Below, piece by piece: positions 1 through 7,210 of a stretch of 64,000 bases of DNA. The stretch covers positions 1-64,000 of the forward strand of contig JAAVVV010000001.1 of the NCBI GenBank assembly GCA_023910605.1. Reading direction: 5' to 3'. Each line of letters begins with the position of its first letter. The stretch's first letter is position 1. The position numbers were made by a program, and so were the translations under genes. The DNA comes from Bosea sp. (in: a-proteobacteria) (GTDB taxonomy: Bacteria > Pseudomonadota > Alphaproteobacteria > Rhizobiales > Beijerinckiaceae). The notes under the pieces are model-generated. The model was not told the origin of the DNA and did no database searches. It was given only the letters and a program-made list of their open reading frames with translations.

Positions 1-114
1 GCCTGTTCAAGGCGTTGATGACGGCGCATGTGCCTGGCTGGCGATCCCTTGAGGTCTCCCGGCCAAACAGTGCTGCTCTTTAGCGACGGTTCGTGTTTCT
101 GAATGGCCTGAAAA

Positions 115-132
115 CGGACACAGTGCGGACAC
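115..132. repeat. 18-bp direct repeat, left copy
   Basis: The sequence cggacacagtgcggacac occurs here and again, identical, at 477-494. The two copies flank the initiator tRNA gene, and the second lies 160 bases before the integrase gene. Internally the unit contains GGACAC twice. It could be an attachment or integrase-binding site; no function is shown by the sequence alone. Confidence 0.6.
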
Positions 133-135
133 AAG

Positions 136-166
136 CAAAAGCCCCGCTGGCGAGAGCCAACGGGGC
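136..166 (-). terminator. Rho-independent terminator of the initiator tRNA
   Basis: On the minus strand a stem with arms GCCCCGTTGGC and GCCAGCGGGGC (one mismatch, short CTC/TCTC-type loop) is followed by TTTTG. It lies 34 bases past the 3' end of the tRNA gene, in the right orientation to end that transcript. Confidence 0.7.
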
Positions 167-199
167 TTTGCATAAGCTGTTGAATTAGCTTTGGTATTT

Positions 200-276
<77 letters not shown>

Positions 277-653
277 TCACTGAGAACCGCGCTTGTATGC
301 GCCACCGTTCGCAAACGCAACACCTTTCATAACAGTTTGATGTCATTCGGATTTCGGCATCGACGTCGTTCAGGTTCGATTCTAGAACGCGCGCTCACCG
401 GATCGGCAGCGTTTTTCGTCGCGCGCATTCGACGGCGGAACACGGCGCGAACATCCGTTCGAGGCACGGAAGGCGACGGACACAGTGCGGACACGGAACG
501 ATGGTCCCGGCCCGAAAGCCTGCCCCACGATCTTCGCACCGTTGGCTTTCCGCCCGGTTTGCACCCGTTCCCACCATTCATCGGGAGAGCCGCCGAGAGC
601 ATCTTGCTGACCGGAAATGACCGCGGCTCAGTCCTGCGGAAAGGGTCGAAGGC
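277..653. other. Non-coding spacer between tRNA-fMet and the integrase gene
   Basis: No convincing gene is seen here; the open frames on both strands resemble no known protein. The stretch holds the second 18-bp repeat copy (477-494) and, at its end, a purine-rich ribosome binding site (ggaaaggg) before the integrase start. An island attachment site may lie here, but no copy of the tRNA end or of dusA was found in it. Confidence 0.4.
477..494. repeat. 18-bp direct repeat, right copy
   Basis: Identical to 115-132 (cggacacagtgcggacac). It lies upstream of the integrase gene at 654. Confidence 0.6.
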
Positions 654-1853
654 ATGAAGGCGCATCTTACCGAACGCAATGTGAAGGGGCTTCAACCGAA
701 GCAGAAGAACATCATCGTCTATGACGAGGAGGTTGTCGGCTTCGGCGTGCGCATCACCAGCGGCGGCACGCGCGCTTTCATCCTGACCTATCGGATAGAG
801 GCGCGGGAACGCCGCCTCACCATCGGCGCATGGCCGGATTGGTCGGTCACCGCCGCCCGGGAAGAGGCCAAGCGCCTTAAGCGCGAAATCGATCAGGGCC
901 GCGATCCTATGGCGGAACGCGACGAAGCCCGGGAGTCGCCGAACGTTCGGCAACTGATCGACCGCTATCTCGAAGAACACGCCGCCAAGCTTGCGAAGCG
1001 CAACCGCGACGATCAGGCGTCGATGCTGCGCAAGCTGGTCGAGCCTGCCTGGGGACCGCGCAAGGCGGCAGAGATCCAGCCCGATGATGTTGATCGGCTG
1101 CTGCGCCAGATCGCCGGTGGCACGCCGGGAAAACGAGGCCGCAAGCCGACGCCGGTGCGAGCGAACCGCCTCGGCGAAATCCTGCGCAAGATGTTCAACC
1201 TCGCGATCCGCTGGCGCATCCGCACTGACAATCCCGCCGCAGGCTTCGCCCGGAATGCTGAAGCGCCTCGGGATCGCTATCTCTCAACGGACGAAATCGG
1301 GCGGTTGTCAGCTGCGCTCGATGCCCATCCGAACCGGCGCGCCGCCGATGCGGTGCGCCTGATCCTGCTCACCGGCGCGCGGCGCGGCGAAGTGCTGAGT
1401 GCGCGCTGGGAGCAATTCGATCTCGAAGCCGCTGTCTGGATCAAGCCTGCGGCTACCACCAAGCAACGCCGTCTGCATCGCGCGCCGATCAGCGCTTCCG
1501 CCGCCGCGTTGCTGCGCACGATCCGGCTGCGCGTGCCCGAAGAATGCGAATGGGTGTTTCCGGGTGACGCCGAAGGCAAGCCGCTTCAGGACATAAAGCG
1601 GTTCTGGGAAGATGTCCGGGCGAAGGCCGAACTGCCCGCAGTCCGCATCCATGATCTGCGCCACACCTTCGCGTCGCTGCTCGTTTCAGGCGGCATGACG
1701 CTGCCGATGATCGGCAAGCTCCTCGGCCATACGCAGGTTCAGACCACCCAGCGCTACGCCCACCTGCTGGACGATCCTCTTCGCGCAGGGCTTGAACAGG
1801 TAGGGGAAATGCTGAGTAACAGACCCTGGTTGAAACCCAACGTAAGCGGTTAG
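654..1853 (+). CDS. P4-type tyrosine integrase, C-terminus altered by IS66
   Basis: A site-specific recombinase of 399 residues. The N-terminus (about residues 1-85) is the arm-binding DUF4102 type found in island integrases, followed by a core-binding domain (about 95-190) and the catalytic domain. Catalytic residues are visible: Arg in LLTGARRGEVLSARWEQFD, His-x-x-Arg in HDLRHTFASL, and the nucleophilic Tyr in TTQRYAHL. The IS66 left end begins at 1842, so the last residues (VSG) and the stop codon are supplied by the insertion sequence and the native tail is lost. The loss lies beyond the catalytic tyrosine, so activity may survive. It probably mobilised the accessory region or part of it. 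Confidence 0.9.
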   Translation: MKAHLTERNVKGLQPKQKNIIVYDEEVVGFGVRITSGGTRAFILTYRIEARERRLTIGAWPDWSVTAAREEAKRLKREIDQGRDPMAERDEARESPNVRQLIDRYLEEHAAKLAKRNRDDQASMLRKLVEPAWGPRKAAEIQPDDVDRLLRQIAGGTPGKRGRKPTPVRANRLGEILRKMFNLAIRWRIRTDNPAAGFARNAEAPRDRYLSTDEIGRLSAALDAHPNRRAADAVRLILLTGARRGEVLSARWEQFDLEAAVWIKPAATTKQRRLHRAPISASAAALLRTIRLRVPEECEWVFPGDAEGKPLQDIKRFWEDVRAKAELPAVRIHDLRHTFASLLVSGGMTLPMIGKLLGHTQVQTTQRYAHLLDDPLRAGLEQVGEMLSNRPWLKPNVSG

Positions 1854-3565
1854 CTGAGGGCGTTTGACCTGAAGTTCCAGGGCATGAGGGCGTCGATTTT
1901 GGATGCGGGCCATCCTTGGGCGATATGCGCGAGGGTTTGCGACAGCCAGTCGAGAGGATCGACATTGTTCATCCTGGCGGTTTGCAGAAGCGTTCCCAGT
2001 GTAGCCCAGGTCCTGCCACCGCCTTCACTTCCGGCAAAGAGGCTGTTCTTTCGCGTAATGGTTTGGGGCCTGATGGCCCGTTCGACGATGTTGGAGTCGA
2101 TTTCAATGCGACCGTCGGAGAGGAACCGTTCGAGTGCTTCACGGCGGGCGAGCGCATAGCGGATTGCTTCCGCCGTCTTGGACTTGCCGGAGACCTTGCC
2201 GAGCTCCCGTTCCCAAAGATCGAAGAGGCGCGCGACGACAGGCGCAGACTTTTCCTGCCGGAGCTTCGCGCGGGTGTCTGCATTCCGGCCGCGCACGTCA
2301 TCTTCGACCCTCCACAGCTCGGTCATGGCCATGACGCTGTCCGTGGCAGCCTGCGAGACGCCGCTGATGTGCAGATCGTAGAACCTGCGCCTGAGATGCG
2401 CCCAGCATCCGGCAAGCCTCATCGTTTCTGTGCTGCCGGTTTTGGCCTGGCTTTTGGCGTGGCTCTTGGCCTGGCTCTTGGCGTGGCTCTTGGCCTGGCT
2501 CTTGGCCTGGCTCTTGGCCTGGCTCTTGGCCTGGCTCTTGGCAAGGCTGCTATAGGCCACGTATCCATCGACCTGCAGGATGCCGTTGTACCCGGACAGA
2601 TGACGGGCCACACATTCAGCGCCTCTGCCGTCTTCGAAGCGATAGGCCACCATTGGCGGACTGGTGCCGCCATAGGGGCGATCATCGCGCGCGTAGGCCC
2701 ATAACCAGGCCTTGGTTGCTTTCCCCGATCCGGGAGCCAGAGTGGGCAAGCTCGTTTCGTCGGCAAAGATCCGCTCACCCTCCTTGATCTTTTCGAGGAT
2801 GTAATCGGCCAGTATCTGCAGTTCAAACCCAAGATGGCCCATCCATTGGGCCATCAGGGATCGGCTGATCTCGACCCCGTCGCGCAGGTAGATCGCCTCC
2901 TGACGGTAAAGCGGAAGACCGTCGGCATATTTGGAGACCGCGATAAAGGCGAGCAGCCGTTCCGTTGGCAATCCGGCTTCGATGATGTGTGCCGGTGCGA
3001 GCGCCTGGATCACGCCGTCATGGCCACGGAAGGCATATTTGGGACGGCGCGTCACGATGACCCTGAACTTCGGCGGAATGACATCGAGCCGTTCGGAACG
3101 GTCTTCGCTGATCAGCACCTTCTCCAGGCCCTCATATCCAGCGGGGAGTTCCGGCTCGATGACCTCCTCGATGCGCTCAAGATGCGCAGCAAAGCCTTTG
3201 CGCGGGCGTGGAGCGCGTTTCGGCTTGTCCCTGGCGCCCCGGTCGAGTTCGCTCTGGACGCTCGAAAGGCCGGTCTCCACCTCCTCGAAGGCAAAGGCAA
3301 TCTGCTCGTCGTCGAGGACCCCAGGACCACCGGCGCAGAGCCGTTCAGAGCGCTTGCCATGTTGCGCGCGCTGCAAGACCTTCATGATCAGCGTCAGGTT
3401 GGCAATCCGCTCGTTGGCGCTCTGTTCGATCGCCTCCAGCCGGGCGATTTCAGCCTCCGCGGCTCTTAATCGAACATCCCCTTGCGCCTGCGCACGCGCC
3501 AGGGCGAGCACCATCGCCTTGAGCGCATCCACGTCGTCCGGCAAGGTGTTCAGGGGTAAATCCAT
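1850..3565 (-). CDS. tnpC: IS66 transposase TnpC, with a four-residue repeat insert
   Basis: The DDE transposase of the element, 571 residues. An N-terminal coiled-coil region (about 10-60) precedes the IS66 core. Probable catalytic residues are Asp in FADETSLPTL, Asp in LQVDGYVAY and Glu in SNIVERAIRP. Between the second Asp and the CWAHLRRRF motif there is a run of about nine four-residue units (AKSQ or AKSH) not expected in the family, making the protein longer than usual. It differs from the second copy at a few residues (for example RLCAGG against RLRAGG). Its stop codon lies just inside the left inverted repeat. Confidence 0.93.
   Translation of the reverse strand: MDLPLNTLPDDVDALKAMVLALARAQAQGDVRLRAAEAEIARLEAIEQSANERIANLTLIMKVLQRAQHGKRSERLCAGGPGVLDDEQIAFAFEEVETGLSSVQSELDRGARDKPKRAPRPRKGFAAHLERIEEVIEPELPAGYEGLEKVLISEDRSERLDVIPPKFRVIVTRRPKYAFRGHDGVIQALAPAHIIEAGLPTERLLAFIAVSKYADGLPLYRQEAIYLRDGVEISRSLMAQWMGHLGFELQILADYILEKIKEGERIFADETSLPTLAPGSGKATKAWLWAYARDDRPYGGTSPPMVAYRFEDGRGAECVARHLSGYNGILQVDGYVAYSSLAKSQAKSQAKSQAKSQAKSHAKSQAKSHAKSQAKTGSTETMRLAGCWAHLRRRFYDLHISGVSQAATDSVMAMTELWRVEDDVRGRNADTRAKLRQEKSAPVVARLFDLWERELGKVSGKSKTAEAIRYALARREALERFLSDGRIEIDSNIVERAIRPQTITRKNSLFAGSEGGGRTWATLGTLLQTARMNNVDPLDWLSQTLAHIAQGWPASKIDALMPWNFRSNALS
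2441..2546. repeat. 12-bp tandem repeat inside tnpC (copy 1)
   Basis: About nine units of a 12-bp sequence (CTTGGCCTGGCT or CTTGGCGTGGCT on the plus strand) run in frame through tnpC, encoding alternating AKSQ and AKSH. The second IS66 copy has a run of the same length but fewer H-type units. Confidence 0.85.
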
Positions 3566-3641
3566 GGGTGCAAATAGAGCACAAAACCGCTCACTTTCCC
3601 AATGATTACAGCAGCATGATTCATCTTGCCGCAGATCGACA

Positions 3642-3986
3642 TCATCCCGTCAGCAAGGGTCGCCGCACCTTTGTCGGACGGATCTTCTTCCAGTCCATCC
3701 CGGCCAGAAGAGCCATCAGCTGCGAATGGTCCAGGCGAATGCGAGCCGCCGATAGGGCAGGCCAGCAAAAGCCTTGCTCCTCAAGCGTCTTCGAATAGAG
3801 ACAAACGCCGCTGCCATCCCACCACACGATCCGAACACGGTCCGCACGTTTCGACCGAAACACGTAAAGCGCGCCGTTGAACGGGTCGAGGCCGCCATCC
3901 CGGACAAGCACCATCAGGGATGCGGCACCTTTACGAAAGTCGACGGGCTGGCACGACACGTAAACGACGACACCCAGGCCAATCAT
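3642..3986 (-). CDS. tnpB: IS66 accessory protein TnpB
   Basis: A 114-residue protein of the IS66 Orf2/TnpB family, recognised by GVVVYVSCQPVDFRKGAASL near the start, the FRSKRADRVRIVWWDGSG core and the terminal lysine-rich IRPTKVRRP. The family is required for IS66 transposition, but its biochemical role is not settled. Its start overlaps the end of tnpA by 4 bp, so the two are probably translationally coupled. The gap to tnpC (3566-3641) is short. Confidence 0.92.
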   Translation of the reverse strand: MIGLGVVVYVSCQPVDFRKGAASLMVLVRDGGLDPFNGALYVFRSKRADRVRIVWWDGSGVCLYSKTLEEQGFCWPALSAARIRLDHSQLMALLAGMDWKKIRPTKVRRPLLTG

Positions 3987-4366
3987 GCTTTGCGCACCGC
4001 CCTCAGTATCACGGTCAGATGATCCGCATCGATGTCGCCGCCAACGCGGACAACCGTATCCCGAATGACAATCTCCACAGCCCAGTTGCCAGCCGCCTCG
4101 ACGCGCGCAAACTTCACCTCATCGTGCGCAACGGGCATGGCTTTGACCGCCCCGGATGCCCGGGCCTGTCGCCGCCATCCATAAAGCTGCGAAGGGTCAA
4201 CCCCGGCAGAACGCGCAATCGCCGAAACATTCGCACCAGGCAACAGCGTCTGGGAAATCAGTCGTGCCTTCTCGTCGACCGACCAATCACGTAGCCTGCG
4301 CCTCGTCCGCACCGGCGCTGCCGTCAAAACCTCAAAAACTCGATCTTGATTCATACTCTCGCTCAT
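3983..4366 (-). CDS. tnpA: IS66 accessory protein TnpA (helix-turn-helix)
   Basis: First gene of the IS66 operon, about 127 residues. The segment EKARLISQTLLPGANVSAIA followed by RSAGVDPSQLYGWRRQAR is the helix-turn-helix typical of the IS66 Orf1/IS3 OrfA-like family. The start at 4366 (MSESMNQD) is preferred because GGGGAA lies seven bases upstream; an ATG seven codons earlier (4387) is possible. It overlaps tnpB. Confidence 0.88.
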   Translation of the reverse strand: MSESMNQDRVFEVLTAAPVRTRRRLRDWSVDEKARLISQTLLPGANVSAIARSAGVDPSQLYGWRRQARASGAVKAMPVAHDEVKFARVEAAGNWAVEIVIRDTVVRVGGDIDADHLTVILRAVRKA

Positions 4367-4443
4367 AGGATTCCCCACATGATTCACCGGGAAAATGAGC
4401 GATCAGAACACCAAAAGATACGTGGGGTTGCCTACACGCTTAC

Positions 4444-4795
4444 GTTGCAGGTCGATCCGCCGCCAGCGCACCACGCCGTCTACAGCGCGGTTGGGGCCGG
4501 TCTCGACGATCTCGGACAGCTCCACCAGTTGCGCCTGCGACAGACGTCTTGGGTTCCCCCGGCGACGGTTGTCCTTCAACTCGGCAGGGCCTTGCTCATT
4601 AAACCGATGCGCCCAGTCCCGTAGCGTCTGGCGGTCCATGCCGCCGATCTTGGCGGCCTCCGCCCGGCTCATCCCGTCCAGCGCCGCAGCGATGGACAGC
4701 AATCGTCGACTTTGGTTCGCATCCTTGCCCGATGCCGCCAGGCGGCGCAGCTCGGCGGGAGTATGGCTCGGCTTGATCTCGACAACCTTCGGCAT
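4444..4795 (-). pseudogene. IS630 transposase, N-terminal fragment
   Basis: About 117 codons from MPKVVEIKPSHTP to WRRIDLQR are left, covering the N-terminal helix-turn-helix segment (SRAEAAKIGGMDRQTLRDWAHR). The rest, including the DDE catalytic domain, is gone, and the frame runs into IS66 sequence. One difference from the complete copies is visible (GPAELKD against GPAGLKD), so this is an independently diverged copy. Non-functional. Confidence 0.9.
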
Positions 4796-4875
4796 GGCGT
4801 GGGTCCTCCACGCACTTTGAATCACGCCGCAGTCAGTTTGGGAACCCTCGGTGAGTCAGGTCAAAGGGCCTTTGG
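4444..4875 (-). mobile_element. IS630 element cut by IS66 (copy 3, 432 bp remain)
   Basis: The sequence from 4444 to 4875 matches the transposase-start side of the complete copies at 10549-11705 and 26445-27601. It ends at the same terminal repeat (reading CCAAAGGCCCTTTGACC on the minus strand) followed by TA. The other side stops exactly where IS66 begins. The missing part is not found on the far side of IS66, so it was deleted. Confidence 0.9.
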
Positions 4876-4876
4876 T

Positions 4877-5314
4877 ATTAGCCCTATTATGGCGTTCTTC
4901 GCCCACCATGACGTGTGGGAGACCATCGCGCGGCTATGCAAAGAGCACGGCTACCAGTTGACGGTCTATATCGATGACGTGACCATATCAGGCAGTTCGC
5001 TTTCGCCGCAGGTGCTTTGGGACATCAAGCGTGCGATTCATGGCGCAGGCCTTCGGTATCACAAAGAAAAGTCTTTCATCGACCAGCCTGCCGAAATCAC
5101 CGGAGTAATTGTCGATGGCGATCGGCTGCTCGTTCCCAACAGGCAGTTGAAGAAGTTGCATGAAACGCGCAAGGCACTCAAAGGACACGTTGCCCCCGCA
5201 ACAGAGCAGAAGCTTCGCGAAAAGCTGTCGGGGCTACAAGGTCAGGTCGCGCAAATCGCAGCTCTAACCGACTCTCCCGTCAGCAGTATCCTCGCCGCCC
5301 CTTCTCCCGCTTGA
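4877..5314 (+). pseudogene. Reverse transcriptase, C-terminal remnant
   Basis: The frame begins at the IS630 border and reads ISPIMAFFAHHDVWETI, then VYIDDVTISGSS and GLRYHKEKSFIDQPAEITGV. The YIDD is the YxDD active-site motif of reverse transcriptases (fingers/palm domain, motif 5). The preceding SPIMA corresponds to the end of motif 4. The tail (NRQLKKLHETRKALKGH) resembles retron and other defence-associated bacterial reverse transcriptases. The first half, with the other catalytic aspartate, was lost in the deletion that joined IS630/IS66 to the integrase. About 145 codons remain. The exact subtype cannot be told from this part. Confidence 0.75.
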
Positions 5315-5522
5315 GTGCGGACAGGGCATCGAGCGCCATCCCTGCGGAGCAATACGGATCGTGACGCACCCTCCCTGCACGGCCGATGCGTCCCCATTCG
5401 CGGACCAGCTCCCATCCACCAAAGAGAGTGGGTTGGACCTGCATCAGGTAGAATCGGCGCTTGTTTTTGGCCGGATCGATGCACTGAAGTCGGATGCGTG
5501 TCGGGAACATATCGAGCTGCAT
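5280..5522 (-). CDS. WGR-domain protein
   Basis: An 80-residue protein made almost entirely of a WGR domain, a small nucleic-acid-associated fold also found in PARP and in MolR-type proteins. Markers are KNKRRFYLMQVQPTLFGGW, then EWGRIGRAGRV and the C-terminal ALDALSALKREKGRRGY. Its start shares an A with the stop of the upstream recombinase fragment (TAATG), which suggests the two were once co-translated. A second WGR protein lies at 24298. Stand-alone WGR proteins are frequent on rhizobial plasmids and islands; the role is unknown. Confidence 0.8.
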   Translation of the reverse strand: MQLDMFPTRIRLQCIDPAKNKRRFYLMQVQPTLFGGWELVREWGRIGRAGRVRHDPYCSAGMALDALSALKREKGRRGYC

Positions 5523-5821
5523 TAATCGCCCTCCGTTTCCTGCATCGTTGAACGTGCCGCTGGCAGGTGCCGATAGAGCGTCGCGGGTGAGACGCCCAGT
5601 CTCTTGGCGACATCCGCGACGGTGATTGTCGGATCGCCGAGCAGCGCCTTTGCAGCCTTCAGGTCATCTCCCGTCAGCTTCACGGGGCGACCGCCTACCC
5701 TGCCCCGTGCACGAGCAGCACTCAGCCCAGCCTTAGTGCGCTCTCGGATGACCCCTCTTTCGAATTCCGCCAGTGAACCGAAAATGTGAAACACTAGGCG
5801 GCCGCCGTCCATGACGGTTGG
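5522..5821 (-). pseudogene. Serine recombinase (resolvase/invertase), C-terminal half
   Basis: The sequence GGRLVFHIFGSLAEFERGVI followed by RERTKAGLSAARARGRVGGRP is the end of the resolvase catalytic domain and the E helix. The rest is the DNA-binding helix-turn-helix (DPTITVADVAKRLGVSPATL). The catalytic serine region is absent, and upstream codons to about 5998 show no resemblance to resolvase. It is therefore the 3' half of a Hin/Tn3-type recombinase gene. Non-functional as a recombinase, although the DNA-binding domain could still be made. Confidence 0.85.
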
Positions 5822-6099
5822 CGAGCCGTCGTGCGCGCCTCCGCCGGCAAGCTGACCTGCGAGCCTGCCGCCGAAATCCCGGACGACGTATGGCGCGCAA
5901 GACGTTCTACCGCGAGATGCTCGCGCAGCATATGCAGGCGCAGAAGCTGGTCCGGCATTTTCGCCTGTAGTGCGGACGCACCGACCGCTTCGATACATCC
6001 CGAATTCTCATCCGATCAACCGCCCGGTCTCGCTGCACAGCCATGCTGCTTCGTCACATGGTCAGTGCGGCGCCGGGCATCTCATTCATGGAGGAAACC

Positions 6100-6336
6100 A
6101 TGGCGATCCCAGATTATGCCAGCCGCAATTTCCAGACGCTGCTTCGCGCCGCCGAAGCCGGGCACCTCGCCTTGATGGAATGCACAGACGCGAAGACCCG
6201 TGAGATTCGCTACGTCATTTGCGCTGTTGGGCGGCAGGACGGGGACTACGTGTTCACGCCGTTTGGCCATCTCGCCGACGCCAACCCGTTCGAGATGTAT
6301 GTGCCGCCGGATGCCAATTCCGATCAACCTGCCTGA
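6100..6336 (+). CDS. DUF6117-like small protein
   Basis: A 78-residue protein starting MAIPDYASRNFQTLLRAA with ALMECTDAKTREIRYVICAV and YVFTPFGHLADANPFEMYVP. I recognise this as a conserved family of unknown function (DUF6117) common on alphaproteobacterial plasmids and conjugative elements. The start at 6100 is set by the strong ribosome binding site GGAGGA six bases upstream; the open frame extends further but without resemblance. Its 3' end overlaps the convergent vapC-like gene by 13 bp. Confidence 0.7.
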   Translation: MAIPDYASRNFQTLLRAAEAGHLALMECTDAKTREIRYVICAVGRQDGDYVFTPFGHLADANPFEMYVPPDANSDQPA

Positions 6337-6716
6337 AGGGCGCTGGCCAGATCGGTGCGCGCAAAGTCCTGACCGACATAGAGCAGTGGGCAGCCCAATT
6401 CGCGCGCGACCTCATAAGAAAAACAATCCCCGAAGTTGAGGCCAGCCTCGTGCACACCCTTGCCCCAGTGCGCATAGGCTTCTGCGACACGCCGTGCTGA
6501 AGCTGGCGTCACACTGATGACCTCGAAGCCGATGCCGTCGATGAGCGCGGCCATTTCTTCACCGACATTGCGGCGCCCCGCCACGATCAGGCATTCAGCG
6601 ACGGTGCCAGCCGAGATTGCGGTCCTCGAGCTGCTGGTCAAGACGGCCATGCACGCATCGGCTTCCGGCTCATCCAGCAGGATGGCCATCAGGGCGGAGG
6701 TATCGACCGCGATCAT
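6324..6716 (-). CDS. PIN-domain toxin (VapC type)
   Basis: A 130-residue PIN-domain ribonuclease, the toxin of a type II toxin-antitoxin pair. The acidic metal-binding residues are visible: Asp5 in MIAVDTSALMAIL, Glu in VAECLIVAGRR and the paired acidic position in LNFGDCFSYEVAREL. LLYVGQDFARTDL is the final conserved strand. It overlaps its antitoxin gene by 4 bp (ATGA). VapC toxins cleave tRNA or rRNA; the target here is unknown. Confidence 0.9.
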   Translation of the reverse strand: MIAVDTSALMAILLDEPEADACMAVLTSSSRTAISAGTVAECLIVAGRRNVGEEMAALIDGIGFEVISVTPASARRVAEAYAHWGKGVHEAGLNFGDCFSYEVARELGCPLLYVGQDFARTDLASALQAG

Positions 6717-6970
6717 TCTGGCAGACCGTCCTCGCCGTAGAGCTCATCCTGGCTGCGTGCAGCACTCAAGCCCGGCGTCGCCTTGGCGGAGGCCTTGCGG
6801 CGCAGGCTGTCGAGCAGCTGATGACGCGCCATGGGCTCGGGCATGGACCTCACGGGCACGAGCCGCACGGCAGGCTGACCGTGGCGGGTCAACACGATTT
6901 CATCGCCAGCTTCGGCGCGCCGGACCAGTTCGGTCAACTGACCCTTCGCCTCGCTTACCGACACGTGCAT
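6713..6970 (-). CDS. Phd/VapB-type antitoxin
   Basis: An 85-residue antitoxin starting MHVSVSEAKGQLTELVRRAE with GDEIVLTRHGQPAVRLVP, the Phd/YefM fold that binds operator DNA. The C-terminal tail (AARSQDELYGEDGLPE) would neutralise the toxin. The start at 6970 fits the family N-terminus; the open frame continues upstream through the promoter but without resemblance. It precedes and overlaps the PIN toxin, the usual order. Confidence 0.88.
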   Translation of the reverse strand: MHVSVSEAKGQLTELVRRAEAGDEIVLTRHGQPAVRLVPVRSMPEPMARHQLLDSLRRKASAKATPGLSAARSQDELYGEDGLPE

Positions 6971-7008
6971 GGCACCAGGCCTTTCCGTTGGAATGATGAC
7001 CGATAAAA

Positions 7009-7027
7009 TGGACCACTCAATGGTCCA
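7009..7027 (-). promoter_or_regulatory. Palindromic operator of the toxin-antitoxin operon
   Basis: TGGACCACTCAATGGTCCA is a perfect inverted repeat of 7-bp arms and a 5-bp centre, about 40 bases before the antitoxin start. On the minus strand TTGACT lies just before it, so binding here would cover the core promoter. This is the expected site for autoregulation by the antitoxin or complex. Confidence 0.55.
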
Positions 7028-7210
7028 AGTCAAGAATGGCGTTGCGGGCAGACCATGGGTCGGCACCTGCAACCGACCTTCATTGCTGTCCGGTCCTTTT
7101 TGGCATCGACACATCGTTCCAGAGGCAGAGCGGTGCCGGGGAGGGGCAAGCCGGGCGGAATGAGAGAGCGATCCCGGCCAATCACCGCACTTCTCTCGTG
7201 GACCTGTCCC

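Larger units (their letters stand above)
1842..4443 (-). mobile_element. IS66-family insertion sequence, copy 1 (no target duplication)
   Basis: A 2602-bp element with terminal inverted repeats beginning GTAAGCG at both ends and three genes in the order tnpA-tnpB-tnpC on the minus strand. A second copy of the same length lies at 21686-24287. Here the flanks do not form the expected 8-bp duplication (aacccaac left, gttgcagg right). The left side is the integrase gene and the right side is the middle of an IS630 element. This shows a deletion or recombination between two IS copies after insertion. Confidence 0.93.

Noticed and set aside
277-653. A second tRNA or tRNA-like attachment copy (a GGTTCGATTCTAG stretch near 371).
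   Set aside because: The surrounding bases do not form a T-arm stem and no other tRNA arm is present.
2437-2550. The 12-bp repeats as a CRISPR array.
   Set aside because: The units are contiguous, have no spacers, and lie in frame inside a transposase gene.
5891-5971. A 26-residue plus-strand peptide (MARKTFYREMLAQHMQAQKL and on).
   Set aside because: Too short, no clear ribosome binding site, and located in a break region between unrelated remnants. It could be a gene tail, but I cannot support it.
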